Shown piece after piece: positions 50,259 to 61,635 of a stretch of 64,000 nt of DNA; the stretch's first letter is position 1; each line of letters opens with the position of its first letter. The notes under the pieces were generated by a model. The model had not been told where the DNA came from, searched no databases, and worked only from the letters and a program-made list of their open reading frames with translations. The DNA is from Siphonodentalium dalli. Taxonomy: Eukaryota > Mollusca > Scaphopoda > Gadilida > Siphonodentaliidae. Location of the stretch: contig CP136062.1 of NCBI GenBank assembly GCA_032622095.1, positions 130,593,282 through 130,657,281 of the forward strand, given 5' to 3'. The translations under genes were made by a program, and so were the position numbers.

Positions 50259-51474
50259 GTTGTCCCATATCGGTTAGGCATATTCAAAGAGTGGTCTTAT
50301 GTATGCAGAGTAGATTTTTTTGGAGAGTTATCCGATTAAGTGAATATTTGAATCTTCTTAATTGGTTAAGTTTTCCATGCCCTATCGGTAATATCGTTAA
50401 TGTGTCGTAGAACATATATCCCGTCACTTACACATACCATTAACAGCGGTGATAGTATCATGGTGGGAAAGGGACCATGCGTGCTGCATCGTAGTTTATG
50501 GGTTCATGTTGGTACCGCTGGATGATACATATTCAATTAAATGAACCATTGGTGTACCTTTGTATATACAATGCATGTTACAACATTTCGCGCTGCTGAA
50601 AAGAGGGGTTCAGCAGAATGCCGATGCTGTATTTAGGATTAAGATATGAGGTGGAGATATGCACACATTTGTTCCCATGGGCCACACTGCCCCTTATCAT
50701 TTGAAATATACAGATGTAAAGGTATACACTCTACAATTGCTAATCAGGAATATACGCTCGTGCAGCTGGCATTTTTTCTGCCATTTTTTGAATGAAATTC
50801 TCCATGGGTGCATGGCTACCTATTGCACAGTTAAATTGCTTGTTTTCAGGCAAAATAAGCAGTTGACAGAGAATAAAAGTTCAGAAGGAGTCCAATTTAT
50901 TGGAGTGAAATGTTCGGCTAATAAGATCAACAACGCTTACTAAAGCGACGTAATGTCACGAGTCATTTCATGGTTGATTCTTGTCAGATATTTTAAGGCT
51001 AATTTCTTGTAAATGTCAGCTGTATATACTAACTTAAGACATCTCATATATATATCACTATATATACTAAACTGTGGGCGTGTGGAATGTGTGACTCGTT
51101 TGTCGTTCATATCGTGCACAAGACAGTCCTCTACGAAAAGTGCATGTACACATGCCAAGCAAAAACAGGGTGCAAACGTAGTACATGTACTCTTAAGATG
51201 TAACATGCTTGGGAGCGCGATGAACGGTGTGCACATATAACATCAACGGGATCGAAGTTGTACTCACGCGCATTAAGTACACGTTCCGTCCTTAACTCGC
51301 GACATGTGCATAGTGTGTTGTGTGCTATGGTATAACTTAATCGATAATTTGTTAAATAGTCTGTTTCCCAATCTTTATTGAAGGTATATCACATAAATAG
51401 CTTATAAACATCCCGGCTCTCGTCGCTCGAACATTGTAAACGTCGGAGATTGCGACACGTGCCAGAGCAGCTAT
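50259..51474. other. Unassigned
   Basis: No gene recognised. Frames of 94-98 codons at 50659-50943 (plus) and 50940-51236 (minus) have no recognisable motif. Confidence 0.45.
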
Positions 51475-51650
51475 AATCCAATACGGAATCGATAATGTCG
51501 CGGACAACCAAGCATTCCCTCACAGCCTCTTGACATGAGGGGACTCAATACTGATATGTTCAATGACCACGACAGGGAATCAGGCATCTCCTCGATTGGG
51601 GTCGTCGCCGTCAGTCAAACCCGACACATTGTTGAAATCAATTTTCTTTT
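51475..51650 (+). repeat. Dispersed repeat, copy 1 of a pair
   Basis: ATCGATAATGTCGC, CCTCACAGCCTCTTGA, GGGGACTCAATACTGATATG, TTCAATGACCACG and CAAACCCGACACA occur in the same order at 54935-55095. The second of these words also appears at about 53476-53501. Confidence 0.85.
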
Positions 51651-52099
51651 TTGTAGATAACAGTTTTATAGATTTGGTTTATGTATAGTAGTTGAATTTT
51701 GCATAATAATAACTGACAATTTTCTAGAATCATATGCGGAAAAGTAATCTTCGACAAACCGTATTGTCAAGACTGCGCGTAATTGAAACTACATAAATAT
51801 CGGTCCGCGAATCTAGCCATGTAAACAGTTCATTGACGAGTACGAACATATCTATAAATGAACCGTCGAATTTCAATTCGGACTGGTCATTTGCTAACAC
51901 TTATTGAATATCACTCTAGATGAGAAATGGATAATTAAAATTATACACTCATATAACTGTACAGATGCATCCATTCAGTAAAAGAAGGTAAATAAAATAT
52001 AAGTATGTTTCATGTACACATTGGACTCGGATCAGCGCAAACCTGCATATTCCATTATATTATGGCACATGGCAGTCCAAAACAGCTACATTAGCTCGG

Positions 52100-52595
52100 T
52101 ACCTTGCCCCAAGAATAATCATATAGGACTGTCAAAAATCATTTCGCGCCCATCATCACAACTTATTAATGTGAATTCGTCTGGTTCAGAGCTGGACACT
52201 CCATGCTCACCAAGGCGGACTCCAGCTGATGCTGGACTTCCAGTCCTGCCCGACACAACCCTTATTATGGCTCTCTACCGGGAGGGGACTGGAGACTTCC
52301 AAATCAGTCAGAAAATAATCTCGTAAAAGAAAGAAGACACCATCCTGGAAGAAGATAGATGCAGAGAAAGAGTCCACTGATGCTCCACCATGCGACTCCT
52401 CCCGCACTGCCGAGATCGCTGCCCATTCTGTCCAGGAGATGGACTCTCCACCACAATCACCACCACAACCAGACGAGGACACCGAATTTAGACTATGACT
52501 CATCTGACTTCGTCCCGAATACTCCGGAATATATCGAGCCGGAGCATTCACATGCTACAACATCCGATGATGAAGAAGAAGAAACATTTGAGTAA
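52100..52595 (+). pseudogene. Decayed coding-like tract, basic then acidic
   Basis: Three open segments in alternating frames read as one disordered protein tail: SSGSELDTPCSPRRTPADAG and GLPVLPDTTLIMALYREGTG; then a basic cluster RKRKKTPSWKKIDAEKEST with DSPPQSPPQPDEDTEF; then, after a shift near 52490, YDSSDFVPNTPEYIEPEH and an acidic end DDEEEETFE before a stop at 52593-52595. The basic cluster could be a nuclear localisation signal. No family is recognised. Composition (Ser/Pro/Asp/Glu-rich, more GC) differs from surrounding DNA. Beyond the stop, LESLLQPPPPTSPSKKKITV continues the same style to about 52695. It could be a dead host exon or a piece of a mobile or viral gene. Confidence 0.35.
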
Positions 52596-53361
52596 TTTTT
52601 TTTTATAAAAGAAGCAAGAAAATGTGCTATACTTGAATCACTTCTGCAACCACCACCTCCAACTTCACCATCAAAGAAGAAAATAACAGTATAGAAATAA
52701 AGAAGAACAAAGGGAAAGCAACCAACAACAGCTAAAGAACAACAACTCTCCTCGCCACGGCCTATAGTCAAGAAAAAAGAAAATACAAGACATGGCATAA
52801 GGGTGATCTATTGATGAACCCATCACCATCCTCGTGTCGACCTTCGGGTGGGAACACAATCCTACTCTCATGGTCTGGGCACAATATTTGACGCTCTTGC
52901 AGTTTGAACTTACTGCTCGATAATCAGGTAACAACGCTTTGAAAAACATATTCATATACATGTACCAAACAAAATGTATCAGGATTCTTCTTCATTAGCC
53001 AACTTCTCAACAAGTTTTATTTTTGCGCAATCATCCGCGTCTGCTGCTAACTCATCTGTCATAAAATGTTACCGTCTTCCATCCTGCTGGAGATCTATCA
53101 CCAAAACGAGTTCTCTTGATTTGTCTTGATTCGCTGCTTATTTTATCTTGCAGTTCACTAACCTAAGTTGTCACTTTACTCAACTTTTTTTCTCGTGCAA
53201 ATGGGTTCATATGGGACCTAAATATTCACATAAGTTCATATTGGACTTATTTGATTCTGAAATAAGTTCATTCAAAGTGGGCTGAAACCCTTATTCCGTT
53301 TTATGGCGAGGTCCTCTATGAAAACACATTATAAATATTTAACAACTGCTAAGTAGATTTA

Positions 53362-53460
53362 AGATCATATAGAGCGTAATTCAGATTCAAATAATGCCGA
53401 TTTGGGCTTATTTTTGTTTTTGAAATAAGTTCAATATGAGCTTATTTTCAGGAGAACAGG
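53362..53460 (-). repeat. Inverted fragment of the 37.6-kb repeat
   Basis: On the minus strand: CTGTTCTCCTGAAAATAAGC, TTGAACTTATTTC, ATTATTTGAATCTGAATTAC and GCTCTATATG, in the same order as at 37590-37690. Confidence 0.7.
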
Positions 53461-53479
53461 CTGTGCAGACAACAAAGCA

Positions 53480-53875
53480 TTCCCTCACAGCCTCTTGACC
53501 TGGTTTAATCCTACATTGTCGGTCCAGCCAAACCGGGTCTAACGGTGCGTTTTTGTCGTTCAGTTGCCAACTAATTGACAACTCGATTCGGTGATATGAG
53601 CAATCAATCAATCAACCAATCGGACCAAAAAACAGGCCGATATAATGGTTTACACGTCATAAATTTTCACGAACGCGTGCGCGCTCATTGGATTTATTCA
53701 TTGAGAAACAAGTATCGCTCATGGACCATTAATCCAATCTCATTCTGGATTTAAATCAATATGACAAAGGGCATGTATCTCAAAACGTGTTCACGCGCTT
53801 TTCATCACTTTGTTTGTGATAGATTTTCTGCAAGATGCGTTACCTACAAAGACAAAATTTGGTGTATTTACATTA
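53480..53875 (-). repeat. Dispersed repeat, copy 2 (inverted relative to 42.7 kb)
   Basis: Partner of 42722-43105: TCGGTCCAGCCAAACCGGGT, CAACTCGATTCGGTGATATG, GAGAAACAAGTATCGCTCAT and TGATAGATTTTCTGCAAG. Its left edge is joined to the CATTCCCTCACAGCCTCTTGA word of the 51.5/54.9-kb repeat. Confidence 0.75.
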
Positions 53876-54934
53876 CATTAGGGAACATGTATTGTCTAAG
53901 AAATCTATTACCCATAACATAGTCAGAGTAGAGATTCATCGCATCATACAGAAAATTAGGTTACATGGAGCATATGTTTTGCTTTTCACATGTCTGAATT
54001 GGATCATATTGTTACAATACACACTGCTGTTCTCTTCAAGAATCAGGGGACCAATTTGTGTTCCTGATATGCAACTTGTTAGGACAATTTTCCCAGAATA
54101 TTAGGACAATTTATGTTATAAATGCCACGAATAACGTCATTCAAGAGAGAATAATATATATATGAAATATGCACAATACTGAATGTCCCTGATGCTGAAT
54201 GTCCCTGATGCTTAACTACATGCATAGCTTAATGTCGCGTCTCTTTCACTCGATCGTGAAGTTCCCGGATTGCCTACTATCCCGCCAACCAACCTCAATA
54301 CTACAATTAATGAACACACAAAGAGCAATGAGCTGTCATCAATCCCTGTACCAAGTAAAACCCACATGCATCACTTGTATGACAGGGATGACTTAAAACG
54401 CATACGCTTTACGTCCTATGCACAACGATCTATATCATAGTATCCGTATATAGACCAATGTATGCAGATGGTACAGACTGTTATTCTTTTCAAATATATT
54501 ATTATCCTCTTCTGCTAACTCGTGCAGTTCGTCCAGTGAGAAGAGTCGACATGGTGGTTAAATGTGTAAATATGACTCGGGAGTTATCTCCAACGGATGC
54601 GGGGGTAACTGTAAGAGAATAAAATAGACACTCGGTCCTGTGTGTTCATTATCCTTGTCTGTTTTACCTACAAATATAGTACACATAAACCCTATAAATT
54701 CCACAAAATTTCAGGTAAAATAGCCATTCACACAGAAGTTAACCCTCTCTGGTGAAGATTCAATGTTGTTAGTGAGGTTCGTATATGATTTATTGCCATC
54801 AAAAGTTCCCCCAAATGTGAACCTATCAGATTTCAGAAAATTCAGGACCAATGCTTGATATTAAGAATACTAAAACATTTGCACTGTGGCCTATGGAAAA
54901 TAATTACACCATTGTAACCATTGTAATCCATGCA
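53876..54934. other. Unassigned
   Basis: No gene recognised. A small duplication CTGAATGTCCCTGATG occurs at about 54179-54210. Confidence 0.45.
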
Positions 54935-55095
54935 GTTAATCGATAATGTCGCAACCAAGCATTCGCTCACAGCCTCTTGATACTTGAGGGGACTCAATAC
55001 TGATATGTTCAATGACCACGCCAGAGATATCATCGATTGAGGTCAAGTCGCCCTTGAGCAAACCCGACACACATTATTTAAATCAATTTTCTGTA
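54935..55095 (+). repeat. Dispersed repeat, copy 2 of a pair
   Basis: Direct-orientation partner of 51475-51650 with several small indels. Confidence 0.85.
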
Positions 55096-55258
55096 TGTTG
55101 TATTTTCTAATCCATATATGCATATGTACGAAAGACGGATGTATAAAGGAGACATGGGATATGTATTTAAGTACACAATATACATCGACTTTCCAGTTGA
55201 CATGCAACCTGATGACTCCCTATATGAGTACAAATTAATTCAGTGACATATATCACTA

Positions 55259-55575
55259 TAATCATCATCATTACTACCACTAACACCCTCGTCATCACCA
55301 TCATCGTCGACATAGTATTCGTCGTCATAGTCATTATCCTTCGTCTCCGACCTCATCATCGTCAGCACCATCATCACCATCATCACCATAATCATCATTG
55401 TCATCATCAGCATCATCATCATCATCATCACCACCACCACCACCATAATCATCATTATGGTCTTCGTCGTTAGTCATTATCGTTCGTCTCCGACCGCATC
55501 GTCATCACAGGCACCATCATCACCATAATCATCATTGTCATCACCATCATCATCATCACCATCACCATAATCACC
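55259..55575. repeat. (CAT)n compound microsatellite with a duplicated block
   Basis: CAT/CAC trinucleotides. The word TTCGTCTCCGACC near 55339 and 55482 shows that a block of about 145 bp was duplicated. His-rich or Met/Asp-rich frames are artefacts. Confidence 0.92.
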
Positions 55576-55645
55576 AAGTTTCGTACATTATTCGTCAATA
55601 TTGGCAGTTATGTCCTGATTGGTTGGCTAATAGGAGGCGTGGTCG

Positions 55646-55898
55646 AGCTTGGCGGTTTTGAACATTTTATATTAAGAATTTTTACTTTCAGATGACCGAC
55701 CACCGAACCGCCAAGCTCGAATTTTAAATCAAAATATGATGCCAAATTTTCGCTGATTTCTCGTTTCTAAAACATGTTCCAGCTAGTTTTCATGTAAAAA
55801 CATGTTGAATTGTTATCATTTCTCATTCGTATAGTCGAGCTTGGCGGTTTTTATTACGAAATTTTGACTTTTAGATGACCGACCACCGAACCGCCAAC
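55646..55898. repeat. Two related hairpins, GAGCTTGGCGGTT
   Basis: GTCGAGCTTGGCGGTTTT followed about 45 bp later by GATGACCGACCACCGAACCG and CCAAGCTCGA forms a hairpin at about 55646-55719. A second copy at about 55838-55898 has the same parts, with the outer arm changed to CCAACATG. Confidence 0.75.
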
Positions 55899-56159
55899 AT
55901 GCTGACATTAGTATGGCATGTTTCGAGTCTCATTGACAACTAACGAAATCGCCATGTTTTGAGCATGGACTTAATTTTTTGGAAATAGAACATAAATCTC
56001 TAATAATAATTTATAAACACACAATTAACATGCGTGATCTTTTATCTATAGTCTCCGAAGTCCATGTGCATGCTTGCAAAGTACAGTCCATGGACAGGTA
56101 CGACTGTTAAAAGCTTAGAAGAAACAATAATTTATTGCAAAACACCTCAATGGGCAGTT

Positions 56160-56512
56160 CTGGTTAATTAGGTGGATACACACATGCATGTAATCTCTGT
56201 AATTATCGTGTATTTGGCGTTTTATATGGATCACACAGACCATGTAATATGTGTCCGTTGACAACCCAATCATTGCGGTTATGTTTGACCACAGCGAGCC
56301 AAGCTCTGAGCGTGCATGCAGATAGCCGTTGACTGAACGAAGTCGTCAGGCCACTTAAAATAATTATTCGCGCGATAACACAAATGTTGGACTTTCTGTT
56401 TAAATCAATGTCAGTCTTCTCTTGGGTTTTATACCGGTGATGGCCCCAGGATTTCCCCAACGCAGGGGCTATGACCCCCAACATGGGGGGCAATATTATC
56501 AGGATTTCCTTA
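56160..56512 (+). repeat. Left arm of the 56-61 kb inverted repeat
   Basis: Reverse complement of 58338-58621 plus 61589-61635. Landmarks are CATGCATGTAATCTCTGTAA, CGTGTATTTGGCGTTTTA, CCAATCATTGCG and GATTTCCCCAACGCAG. This arm is uninterrupted and gives the empty site for Helitron B. Confidence 0.88.
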
Positions 56513-56947
56513 TACGCAGGGGCTTATGATCCCCGATTTGGGGCTATATATGACCCCGAAAGCTACCAGGCGGGGTGGCTAACTCTGAGCTATTTAAGTA
56601 AAACATATTATATTGTACCTTCTTGCCTAGATTATTCCGACCCATACATTCAACTAAGTCCCTTAGCGATTTGAATCTTTCGAAACCCCACGCTAAGCAA
56701 GCATCATTGTCGAAAATGTTCTATATCAAGCCTGTATACACCAGATGTGTCGCTTCTGGTGTTCGTGCATTAATAAAATGCCAGATATCACACAGACTTA
56801 ACTAATTTCCACATCCGTAAGAGAGGACAAGTTTTTGACTGGCCTTAAATGTCCTGATAGCAGAGAGTTTGACTTCGCTTATGACTACTCACTTGTCTGG
56901 CCTGTTAACAATGAACAGCTCGCGCGCAGTGATTAATGTCGTCAATT

Positions 56948-57060
56948 ATTGGTGTGGCCATGTAAACTACATGTATTTTACATACAGATATTACATGCAT
57001 GTATGTAATTTCTGTATGTAAAATCCATGTATTCCATGTATTTTACATGGTCACACCAAT
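56948..57060. repeat. Hairpin element, ATTGGTGTG ends
   Basis: ATTGGTGTGGCCATGTAAA at the left is complementary to TTTACATGGTCACACCAAT at the right, and ATTTTACATACAGA pairs with TCTGTATGTAAAAT inside. It is 113 bp long and sits in the spacer of the larger inverted repeat. The match to a small palindromic transposon is structural only. Confidence 0.8.
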
Positions 57061-58135
57061 CATTGGTAGCATTAAACGCCTGCGCGGGAGACCATGCAGT
57101 GAGTAGCTATAAGCCATTATCAAACTGACTGCTATCAATAAATCTCAGGCCAGTCATAAACATGTCTTCTTTCGTGGATGGAATAAATCCTGTCTGATAT
57201 ATGTTGCTGTTTTTCACGAGTTTTAATTCATTTCGACAAATGGAGTTGAGTCCGTCGATTTTATACTTTATTTGTTTCTCGTCATTTCTTGGAAGCAGGG
57301 CCATCCAAAACAAAAATAAAATATGCAGAATCTGAAGCTCTTTTGGGACGATTGTGATACACGCTTGTTTAATGGCCACACACAATGACTCCCGATTTGA
57401 TCTCGTCCATCAAAAACCGAACGGCTCTCTCGCTACACATTTTGGAAGTGATCACCAACTACTAAATCAATACATGTGCATGGAAATCGACTCATACATG
57501 GTGAATCCCCGTGTTAAGAGAACGTGCATGCATACGATTTGTATGTCATTTCCAGAGATTCGCAGATATTCGCATGGGAACATTAAGACAGACAATACCG
57601 GTTTGTTGGGATTGCCCGAGTAGTATGAGAACGAGCTCATGTGATAACATTCAATTAGGATTTCCATTCAAATAAACATTACAGCGCCAAACAAATAATG
57701 CATGTGCAGCGTGGAATTTAAAAAGAGTTAACCCAGAATTTACAAAAGAGTATATGTTTCTCAAGCCAAATGTTGAAAAAGTTCCTAACTGTCATAATTT
57801 AAGCCAGTACATGCTTTAATTATAACATTTTCTACCATAATCCATGATTGTGTGAGGGGGCTGGTTCTCGAAAGCTTCGAATAACTAAGGGATGTAGTTG
57901 AATAATCTGGGCAAGAATGTACTAAATAATGTTTTACTTAAATTTTCCATAGTTGTAAATTTTGGGTATACTTGTATAAAACAAGAGAGGAAATGTGAAG
58001 CAGTTGGGAACTCGTAGCTAGACAACCCTTTTCCCGAATGAAGATAAACAGCAACGCAACCTTCTGTACCTTCAAATTTAATATGTTCATAATTATAATT
58101 ATGAATAGTATAACTTGCTGCATATTAGATTAATC
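57061..58135. other. Unassigned spacer
   Basis: Frames at 57107-57385 (minus) and 57354-57623 (plus) are 89-92 codons with no recognised motif. No repeats noticed. Confidence 0.45.
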
Positions 58136-58239
58136 ACTCGTATCAAACAGACTAGACAGGCACTCGTATCAAACAGACAAGACAGGCACTCGTATCAAAC
58201 AGACAAGACAGGCACTCGTATCAAACAGACAAGACAGGT
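58136..58239 (+). repeat. 26-bp tandem repeat, four copies
   Basis: ACTCGTATCAAACAGAC with (A/T)AGACAGGC repeats exactly at 26-bp steps from 58136, 58162, 58188 and 58214. The last unit is changed at its end. There are no spacers, so it is not a CRISPR array. Confidence 0.95.
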
Positions 58240-58337
58240 ATGACTGTCAACTACAATATTTATAAATCAGGAGTGGCTTCAGGGGGGTCAGAATTCATGG
58301 TGCTGCATGCCCCCTCGGGGAAATATGCAATGGTCAG

Positions 58338-58621
58338 TCCGGTAGCTTCTGTGATAATATAGCCCCCCCCCCCCCCCATGTCGGGGATCATAGCCTCTGC
58401 GTTGGGGAAATCCTGAGGTCATTACCGGTATAAACATCAAGAGAAGACTGACAATGATATAAACAGAACGTCCACCATTTGGGTTATCGCACAAACCTTC
58501 GTCCGAGTCAACGGTTCTGCACGTTCAGAACTTCACTCACTGTTGTCAAACATAGGCGCAATGATTGGGTTGTTAACGGACACATATTGCACGGTCTGTA
58601 TGATCCATGTAAAACGCCAAA
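58338..58621 (-). repeat. Right arm of the 56-61 kb inverted repeat, proximal part
   Basis: Partner of 56160-56512. It contains a 16-C run near 58362-58377 and breaks off at ACGCCAAA, where Helitron B begins. The arm resumes at 61589 with TACACGATA. Confidence 0.88.
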
Positions 58622-61588
58622 TCTATATCTATATTTGCGAATGTCTGTCTGTCTGTCAGTCTGTCTGTCTGTCTGTGTTCTATAGAAATTCACAGGGGAC
58701 CATCTAGATGATGCCAGAGGGGTCTACTAGGAGTAGCTTTTTACGAGAAAGATAATGGTCGGGGTTAGAATTTTCTAAAGTGACGCCCTTGTTGTCAGGG
58801 GCAGAAAAGGGGGAGGGGCAGAAAATATTTTGTCGCCGATTGCCACCAAACTTATATATAATCATCCCCATAATGTGAGGAATCTAATGGCGTTGTTTAA
58901 ATATGGCAAAAGTCGCGCCGTTTGCGTCAGGGGTGCCCGGAAGGGGGGGCAGATTTTGTTTCTGTCGCCGATTGCCACGAAACTTACATATAATCATCCC
59001 CATGATATGAAGAATCCAACGGTGTGGTTTAAATATGTCAACAATGGCGTTGTTTGAGTCAGGGATGAACGGAAGGGGAGAGGGGCACCAAAATTGATAA
59101 AACTAATTTTAGCGCCTATTTCCACCAAATTGATATATATTCTTCTTCGTGATACAAGGAATCTAATTGTGCGATTTAACAACGCCAAATTGTTGGTTTG
59201 GATGAGAGATTGGGAGGGGGTGGGCACTAAATTTGATAATAAGTCGCCGATTGCCACCACACTTATACAAAAATCATCCCCATGGTATGAGGAGTCTAAT
59301 GGTGTGGCTTTTATCTGTCAAATGTGGCCTCATTCGAGTCAGGGTTGCATTGAACGGGACAGGGGCACCAAAATTGATGCACAATATTTTTAGCGCCAAT
59401 TTCCACCAAATTGATACAAGTTCTTATCCATGATACAAAAATCATCCCCATGGTATGAGGAGTCTAATGGTGTGGCTTTTATCTGTCAAATGTGGCCTCA
59501 TTCGAGTCAGGGTTGCATTGAACGGGACAGGGGCACCAAAATTGATGCACAATTGTTTTAGCGCCAATTTCCACCAAATTGATACAAGTTCTTATCCATG
59601 ATACGAGGAATCTAATCGTGATTTAAAGACGCCATAGTGGTGATGTTTGGGTGAGATGTGGAGAGGGGGTGGATTGGCACCAAATTTGATAATACAAAAT
59701 TTGTTTAGTCGCCGATTATCACCAAACTTATAAACAATCATCTCCATGATATCAGGAGTGTAATCGTGTGGTTTAAGGATGTCACAAGTGGGGCCATTCG
59801 AGTCAGTGGTGTATAGAGATGAGAGGGACACAAAACATTATATCTATATGTTTAGTGCCGATTTCCACCAGATTAATACATATTCTTCTCCGTGATATGA
59901 GGAATCTTTAGATACACCAAATTGGTGCCCTATGGGTGAGAGATATGGGGACCTTAAATTTGATACGAATTTGTATACTCGCCAATTTTCACCAATTTCA
60001 TATATATGCATCTCTAATGAGTCTTAGTGTGTGCAGCTTGAAATAGGGACGGGAGGGTCACCAAAACTGATACATATATTTTTAGTACCAATTACCATCA
60101 AATTCAGACACGTTCTTCTCAAATGATACAAGAAATAAAATCGTGCTGTCTGTCTGTCTTTTTGTCTGTCTGTGTGCGTTCTATATATAACTTCACGCAG
60201 TACAATCGAGATGGCACCAAGGCGTTCTAAGAGGAATAACTTTTTACAAGGATAATAATGGTGCGGGTTAAAATTTTCTAAAATGACGCTGTTGGTGGGA
60301 GGGGGAAATTAAAAAATATGGTGAAATAGTTTTGTCGCTGATTTCCACCAAACGAATACATAATCACCTTCGCAATATGGCGTTGTTCGAGTCAGCGTTG
60401 CATCAACAATTGATTTAACAAACCAAATTCCACCAAATTCATACACGTTTTTCTCTAATGATATACCATGAATTAAGTCACATTTGGTGTCGTTTGCGTT
60501 ACGGATGGCGAGCGGATATGCACTATCATTGATAAGATTGCTATTCGCCAATATCCACAAAAAGTTATATACAGTCACCAGGCCATCTCCATATCATTTT
60601 AAGTAGTTGGGCGTTTACATTTCACAATCCCGACATATGGTGACCCACATAAGTCACTTGAACAATTATATTTTCTTAACAGTCATATTTATATGGGAAT
60701 GGCAATCAAGGCATTCATACAATAAGCTAGCAAAAAGAGATAACTAGAAGAAGCATTAAACGTATATTTATCATTCTATAGAAGAGATACATATATTCGT
60801 GCAAACTGAGAGACCTCGAACCGTCAAAGGATTGCATATATATATAATAACAAAACTTAGTCTGTTCCATTCAATACAGTTTCCACAAAAAGTTACAATT
60901 TGTCAAGAGATATGGAAGGCCTGTTCAAAAATAGTGGTCACAGTGTGCAGTCAGATATAGTTTCTTCTGATATACAAGAAAATTCAGTTAGGAGCACAAG
61001 ACTTTTCAGGATCCTATCAATACTGACATCTGACAAGGGTTTTAGAACAGACTCATCGACTGACATAAACAACTCAAAATCTCGTCCTATGCATGGCACA
61101 TGTAGCTGATATATGTGCGAAGCAACATTTCGTTTAAACTAAGAATATTTAGCCAATATATAGCACCATGAACGGAGGAGCACCTGGAAATTTCTTTGAA
61201 ACATCTGTATCTTCATGGAGATATGACAGCCAGGTGTTCTCGAGATCTTAGTCCAACCCACTAGATTGATTGATACATCTCATTATGTAAAACCCAATTA
61301 TCATCTTTTATCGAACTAATGTGTTTATGATGTTCATGTATCATATTATAACGTCTAATGTATACGCAGTTGTAAATAAATAAATACTTCATTATTGGTG
61401 GAACGGATTAATCGCGATAAACAGAATGACAATTGACAAGGTGAGCCACTACTTATATTCCATGACTGTAATAATCATGTTTTGTGATGCTATTTGAATA
61501 TACAATTTATGAGAACAAGAGCATTATCTATTCCCAACAAATATCCACAGCATACATTAACCTGGGCAACGCCGGGTAACCCTGCTAG
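58622..61588 (+). mobile_element. Helitron copy B, 2967 bp
   Basis: Starts TCTATATCTATATTTGCGAA and ends CCTGGGCAACGCCGGG then TAACCCTGCTAG, inserted between A and T. The left arm of the surrounding inverted repeat lacks it and reads straight through CGCCAAATACACGATA. About twelve 140-bp units run from 58824 to 60570 in plus orientation. A second head-like block with TGTCTGTCTG and CAATCGAGATGGCACCAAGG lies at about 60145-60250. The last 360 bp match copy A. No Rep/helicase frame. Confidence 0.9.
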
Positions 61589-61635
61589 TACACGATATTT
61601 ACAGAGATTACATGCATGTGTTTATACACCCAGAA
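61589..61635 (-). repeat. Right arm of the 56-61 kb inverted repeat, distal part
   Basis: TACACGATATTTACAGAGAT and TACATGCATGTGT continue the arm interrupted at 58621, complementary to about 56160-56212. Confidence 0.85.

Noticed and set aside
52207-52551. 114-codon minus-strand frame
   Set aside because: It is antisense to a more protein-like plus-strand tract; the Ser/Gly content mirrors the Pro/acidic codons.
55243-55473. His-rich metal-binding-like protein
   Set aside because: CAT/CAC microsatellite translation.
58136-58239. CRISPR-like direct repeats
   Set aside because: The 26-bp units are contiguous with no spacers, and the window is eukaryotic.
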